Source: an actinobacterium acMicro-4 (GTDB lineage Bacteria; Actinomycetota; Actinomycetes; Actinomycetales; Microbacteriaceae). Taken from it: a DNA stretch of 33,889 bases. Below, piece by piece: positions 33,711 through 33,889 of the stretch (its first letter is position 1; each line of letters begins with the position of its first letter). Under the pieces are notes generated by a model, which was not told the origin of the DNA, searched no databases, and saw nothing but the letters and a program-made list of their open reading frames with translations. The stretch lies in contig JNSD01000014.1 of the NCBI GenBank assembly GCA_000754445.1, positions 1-33,889 of the forward strand, given 5' to 3'. The position numbers and the translations under genes were made by a program.

Positions 33711-33889
33711 ATGTTTGTCATCGCTGCGCCGGGTCAGGGCTCTCAAAAGCCAGGCTTTCTAGAGCCCTGGCTCGACAACCCCACGTACCGGGCCACACTG
33801 TCCAGCTGGTCCACCGTTATTGGCATCGACCTGGTGACCCATGGCACGACCAGTGACCTAGAGACCATTACCGACACGGCGATTGCACA
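33711..33889 (+). CDS. fabD: Malonyl-CoA:ACP transacylase, N-terminal part (runs off the right edge)
   Basis: This enzyme loads malonyl groups onto acyl carrier protein, the entry step to fatty-acid elongation. Only the first 59 codons are present. They begin MFVIAAPGQGSQKPGFLEPW, where PGQGSQ is the family's N-terminal motif. The active-site serine lies beyond the window. The ATG has only a weak GGA upstream. The preceding PucR-family regulator and aceE match the actinobacterial order leading into fabD-fabH-acpP-fabF. Confidence 0.93.
   Translation, partial: MFVIAAPGQGSQKPGFLEPWLDNPTYRATLSSWSTVIGIDLVTHGTTSDLETITDTAIA

Overview
The window looks like a chromosomal core region of an actinobacterium, most likely of the family Microbacteriaceae. 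This rests on gene order and protein features recalled from the family, since no search was possible. The supporting points are the actinobacterial rRNA leader motif, a PriA-type HisA, a PucR-family regulator directly upstream of fabD, a homodimeric AceE, frequent GTG starts and a moderately high G+C content by eye. Very short intergenic distances and many 1-8 base gene overlaps suggest a compact, streamlined genome. The genus is not assigned.

Layout. 1-365 is the 5' end of a 16S rRNA gene on the minus strand, preceded by a leader and two tandem promoters (705-848). Upstream, also on the minus strand, are a helical-repeat protein gene and tyrS. On the plus strand, 2822-5336 encodes an amino-acid-type ABC importer (lipoprotein, permease, ATPase). 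From 17982 down to 5333 the minus strand carries infC-rpmI-rplT, a SpoU methyltransferase, pheS-pheT and an arginine cluster argC-J-B-F-G-H. Divergent from infC is a small DUF1844-type gene, which meets tail to tail a broken sseB-family gene at the end of a hisC-hisB-hisH-priA run (22476 to 18571).

22514-24022 is an SOS module. A small membrane-anchored LysM protein (YneA/Rv2719c/DivS-like division suppressor) is divergent from lexA, with a LexA box lying on a near-consensus promoter and a large hairpin at the predicted 5' end of the LysM transcript. The RNase P RNA gene follows on the minus strand. 24055-29051 is a tightly overlapping minus-strand run: an EamA exporter, a large NCS1-like permease with a long acidic N-terminal domain, a Nif3-like protein, a coiled-coil protein whose zinc-ribbon cysteines are mostly lost, and a stand-alone RNase H. 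A small membrane protein, a tRNA-Val(UAC), aceE, a FasR-like PucR regulator and the start of fabD complete the window, linking acetyl-CoA production to fatty-acid synthesis.

I see no mobile elements, CRISPR arrays, phage genes or obvious defence systems. Most of the window is ordinary housekeeping. The points that merit a second look are regulatory or degenerative: the AUC start and structured leader of infC, the 5'-terminal hairpin on the SOS-controlled LysM gene, the frameshifted sseB gene, the degenerate zinc ribbon, the TGTAG repeat cluster before fabD, and the missing argD/argR and hisD/hisF/hisI.
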